Origin: CAZOEL01 sp964578835
Lineage (GTDB): Bacteria; Desulfobacterota; Syntrophobacteria; Syntrophobacterales; Syntrophobacteraceae
Length of the DNA: 64,000 bases
Assembly: GCA_964578835.1 (NCBI GenBank)
Contig: CAZOEL010000011.1
Location: 1-64,000, forward strand
Direction of reading: 5' to 3'
Part shown: positions 61,322 to 64,000 of the stretch, in pieces
How the letters are laid out: each line of letters opens with the position of its first letter
Position numbering within the stretch: the first letter of the stretch is position 1
Notes under the pieces: model-generated
Told to the model about the DNA's origin: nothing
Databases searched by the model: none
The model's input: only the letters and a program-made list of their open reading frames with translations
Translations under genes and position numbers: made by a program

Positions 61322-62107
61322 ATGATCATGATCGGTCCGCCGCCGGAGTTTGTATCCGGCGAGCTCTACGAGATTGACATTTCCCGGTTGCGTGCCGATC
61401 CCGAGCAGGCTCGGCGATATTTCGACGAGGCGGCGCTCCTGGAGTTGCAGGAGTCCATTCGGGAGCACGGTATTTTGGAGCCCATCCTGTTTCGTCTCGA
61501 GCCTGCTTCGGGAGAGCTTTTCATTGTGGCGGGGGAGAGGCGCTATCTGGCTGCAGAGCGGCTCGGCCTCGCTACGGTCCCGGCTTTGCTCGTCGATGGC
61601 GACGCATCGGAGATTTCTCTCATAGAGAACCTCGTGCGCGAGAATTTGACCGCAGTGGAGGAGGCCGAGGCGCTGCAGGCGATGATCGATGCTCGCGGCT
61701 ATAGCCAGGAGGATCTTGCCCGCGCCATTGGGCGCGATAAATCCACGCTATCCAGAATTCTCACCATCAACCGCCTGCCCAAGTCGATTCGTGACGATTG
61801 CCGCAACAATCCCAAGTGTCCCAAGAGCGCGCTTATAGAGATCGCGAAGAAAAAGACACCTGCGCAAATGAGCGCTCTCTACGCCAGTTATAAGAAGAAA
61901 GGGCTCACAGGGCTCGAGGCCGAAAAAAGGTCGAGGACGCCACGGAATGCGGAGAAGGCGGAGTTGGCGGTCGATCGTGCGGAATCGCTCCAGAAGTTGC
62001 TTGCAGGGCTGAGCGTAGAAGATCTTGCGGAAACGAAAAAAAGCGCGCTGAGGGAATCTCTGGAGCGCCTGCAAAAGGCGCTGGGAGATTTGCTTGTAAA
62101 TCTATAG
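61322..62107 (+). CDS. ParB-like nuclease/partition protein
   Basis: About 261 residues from ATG 61322, after AAAGGA. The ParB N-terminal domain is complete: YEIDISRLRADPEQARRYFD, IREHGILEPILFR, the CTP-binding motif GERRYLAAERLGLATVPALL, and IENLVRENLTAVEEAEAL. The central helix-turn-helix is YSQEDLARAIGRDKSTLSRI. A basic helical C-terminus follows (from KKKTPAQMSALYASYKKKGL). No parA adjoins and no parS-like palindrome was noticed. Stand-alone ParB-like proteins are common on plasmids and integrative elements; a role as regulator or nuclease is equally possible. Confidence 0.83.
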   Translation: MIMIGPPPEFVSGELYEIDISRLRADPEQARRYFDEAALLELQESIREHGILEPILFRLEPASGELFIVAGERRYLAAERLGLATVPALLVDGDASEISLIENLVRENLTAVEEAEALQAMIDARGYSQEDLARAIGRDKSTLSRILTINRLPKSIRDDCRNNPKCPKSALIEIAKKKTPAQMSALYASYKKKGLTGLEAEKRSRTPRNAEKAELAVDRAESLQKLLAGLSVEDLAETKKSALRESLERLQKALGDLLVNL

Positions 62108-62655
62108 TGTTAAGTCGGTTGCAAAATGCAACCGTAAAATCGCCCTAGATTTCAATAAGTTATGTATTTCGCTGAAATGAGGAGAAAGAAAAGGGACGTT
62201 CAGCGAATTACGCCTCACCTTGTTTGCCGGAGGCCAATCGGACGTTTTCCATGTTTGATGGGCGTCCTTGGCCAATCTACGCATCAAAAAACATTCAAGA
62301 AAATCCGTTCTTGATCCGAGAAAAGCCTTTGGGGGGGATTGCCTGAGGCGATATCTGACGCGATAGCCGCAGCGCCGTGGATTTTCCCTCTTTGAGAGGG
62401 AAAACGGCCCTTTCTTAGAGGAAGTTAGCGCGGCTGCGACGCTCTTGCCGTAGATGAGAATCAAGCCTTCATCTCTCGCATCTCCAGGTTTCAGAAAAAT
62501 TATCGTTACAGAAACTTAAGTCGGTTGTCTTTGGACCCTTTCGCCGGGACTCCCGGGAGGCGCTCAAAGACCGCCATCGCCAGCGCGGGTTGTCGTTCAT
62601 GCGTTCGATGAGTCGCGCGTTTCACCCAATTCTGCTTAAAAGGAGTACAGCAGTC
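62108..62655. other. Gene-free region with hairpins
   Basis: About 550 bases. GGTTGCA at 62117-62123 pairs with TGCAACC at 62127-62133. TTTTCCCTCT at 62382-62391 pairs with AGAGGGAAAA at 62395-62404. A 12-base direct repeat, TTAAGTCGGTTG, occurs at 62110-62121 and 62516-62527. No gene supported. Confidence 0.5.
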
Positions 62656-64000
62656 ATGAAGGGAGCACCTCCACTCAAGGCAGCCGGAGAGAGGGCTCGA
62701 CCTACCGGCTCATTCTCCGTATTTCCGAGGGAACGCGGTTTTTTTACTCGAGACGTTCCGGTTTCTCTTCTTTTCTGGGCGTGCTGCTTACTTCTCGCGC
62801 ATCTCTGGACGGCGAACGCGGTCTTTGCCCAGACGGGGCCAAGATACCTGATCGTGACGAGCGAGCAATTGAAAAGCGCCTTCCAGGGCCTGGCCGTTTA
62901 CCGGGAGGCTCAGTTCGGCGTAGGGCGGACCGGGGTTGTGAGCGTAGAATCGATCGACGCCTCTCAAACCGGTGATAGCCTTCAGGACAAGATCTTCGGA
63001 TACCTCAAGACGAGGTGGCAGACCGGGGGCCTGGAATATGTCGTTCTTGGCGGCGACGACTCGGTGGTTCCCGCCTATATGCAGTTTGCGAGATATGACA
63101 CGGAGAGCAGCGCCGAGGTCCCGTCGGATCTCTTTTACGCAGCTTTCGGCGATTCCGGGCATGAACTGGAGCCGAGCGTCATTATCGGCCGAATTCCCGT
63201 CCGGAGCGCTGAGCAGGCCAAAGCCTACATCGACAAGCTCAAGCGTTACGAAACGAAGGGGAAGACTTCGCTTGCCGGGAAGATCCTGCTCAGCGGAGCG
63301 CGGCTCAATGCGGCCTATTCAGGGAGCGAGCGGGGCTTCGACATGGTCAATGACGGTCTCCTGCAGTTTCGCGAGCACGCCCCGGTCAGCGATGCCGAGC
63401 AGTGGTGCCGCCGCGTCTATCGCGACGGGGCCATGATGGCCTCGCCTCCGGAAGAGGTGAAGGGACTTTTCGATACGCTCAGCTCCTGGGATGCTTCCTC
63501 GCCTGGAGACTACCCGATCACCGCGGAGCGTCTGGCTGAAAAGCTCGCTCTCGGGTGGGAGAGCCTTATCCATTTTTCCACCGGGTCCGCCGTTTCTCTG
63601 CTGCTCAACGAGGCGACGGGCGAGGCTTTCACGCGCGACCATGCCGCGGCGCTCAAGGGAATGGCGGTTTCCTTCGACACCACGGCGGGCGACAGCGCCG
63701 CCTTCGACGATCCCGACGACCCCTCCCTCGCCGAGTCTCTTCTGCGCAATCCGGACGGCGGCGCGCTCATTTACTTCGGGTGCTCCAGGTTCACAAAAGT
63801 TGCTCAGGCGGATCTCTACGGCGGCGCTCCCGCCTATTTTCTCATGCGCTACCACTATCGTATCTACGATGGAACGAGTCGAACTTATGGGGAAGCGTTC
63901 ACCAGAGCGAAATTGGACATGATCCCTTACGCCACCGAGAACAATACGGAAATGGGAGCCGCGTTCAGGTATCTCGAGTATGGGCTGAATTTCCTGGGAG
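62656..64000 (+). CDS. Secreted peptidase C25 (gingipain)-like protein, catalytic residues apparently missing (3' end outside window)
   Basis: Open from ATG 62656 (AAAGGAG upstream) to the right edge, 448 codons seen. A signal sequence lies at about 36-60 (VSLLFWACCLLLAHLWTANA), preceded by a basic N-region. The mature part has the caspase-like layout of C25 peptidases: YVVLGGDDSVVPAYMQFARY, EVPSDLFYAAFGD, VIIGRIPVRSAEQAKAYIDK, and GGALIYFGCSRF near 375. Where gingipains have GHGS (catalytic His) this protein has HFSTGS (~303-310), and where they have the catalytic Cys it has SFDTTAGDSAAF (~340). It may thus be a non-catalytic homologue, unless the alignment by eye is off. Confidence 0.65.
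   Translation, partial: MKGAPPLKAAGERARPTGSFSVFPRERGFFTRDVPVSLLFWACCLLLAHLWTANAVFAQTGPRYLIVTSEQLKSAFQGLAVYREAQFGVGRTGVVSVESIDASQTGDSLQDKIFGYLKTRWQTGGLEYVVLGGDDSVVPAYMQFARYDTESSAEVPSDLFYAAFGDSGHELEPSVIIGRIPVRSAEQAKAYIDKLKRYETKGKTSLAGKILLSGARLNAAYSGSERGFDMVNDGLLQFREHAPVSDAEQWCRRVYRDGAMMASPPEEVKGLFDTLSSWDASSPGDYPITAERLAEKLALGWESLIHFSTGSAVSLLLNEATGEAFTRDHAAALKGMAVSFDTTAGDSAAFDDPDDPSLAESLLRNPDGGALIYFGCSRFTKVAQADLYGGAPAYFLMRYHYRIYDGTSRTYGEAFTRAKLDMIPYATENNTEMGAAFRYLEYGLNFLG

Noticed and set aside
1..64000. CRISPR arrays, tRNA and rRNA genes
   Set aside because: No regularly spaced identical repeats with unique spacers, no cloverleaf-like intergenic segment and no rRNA signature were seen in the gaps between genes.

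Overview
The window reads as a chromosomal segment of a Gram-negative, strictly anaerobic deltaproteobacterium, most like the Syntrophobacterales or sulfate reducers. Three things suggest this. The nif operon is of the anaerobe type: nifI1 and nifI2 lie between nifH and nifD, NifK is short, NifD carries a long insertion, and a clostridial-type thioredoxin-like [2Fe-2S] ferredoxin is present. There are also MglA/roadblock and DUF4388 signalling proteins, and an MsbA/heptosyltransferase envelope set. The assignment is inference from gene content; no rRNA or tRNA gene was recognised.

Left part (1-21,400): signalling. A minus-strand unit encodes an RsbW-like kinase, a STAS protein, a large CheA-REC hybrid, a methyl-accepting chemotaxis protein and a cheW cut by the window edge. 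After a ~1 kb array of palindromic repeats comes a plus-strand set: an HD-GYP response regulator, two periplasmic binding proteins and a TorS-like phosphorelay kinase. Next is a group made of a pentapeptide/DUF4388 protein, a roadblock protein, an MglA-type GTPase, a CheW-like protein and a degenerate kinase.

Middle (21,800-45,600): envelope and housekeeping. LysE-type exporter, GT9 glycosyltransferase, two sulfotransferases, MsbA, a GT2 glycosyltransferase and APS kinase together suggest export of a sulfated glycan or glycolipid. A thymidylate-synthase-like protein, a HAD hydrolase and a lipase-like hydrolase form a tight operon; upstream of it lies a candidate small RNA. Then follow a glycosyltransferase, an Smr protein, a PfkB kinase, a heavy-metal P1B ATPase, a giant AsmA-like protein and two zinc-ribbon proteins.

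Nitrogen fixation (45,735-55,253): nifH-nifI1-nifI2-nifD-nifK-fdx-nifE-nifN-nifB, all on the minus strand. A -24/-12 (sigma-54) promoter lies just upstream of nifH, and a consensus CRP-type palindrome about 270 bp upstream of it. nifV, nifU, nifS and nifA are not in the window.

Right part (55,900-64,000): accessory DNA. It holds a Phd/PIN toxin-antitoxin pair, a decayed Ig-like secreted protein, a two-domain cell-wall hydrolase with AT-richer codon use, several palindromic repeats (one shared with the left array), a lipoprotein and a frameshifted lipoprotein, an orphan ParB-like protein, and the start of a secreted C25-peptidase-like protein whose catalytic residues appear to be lost.
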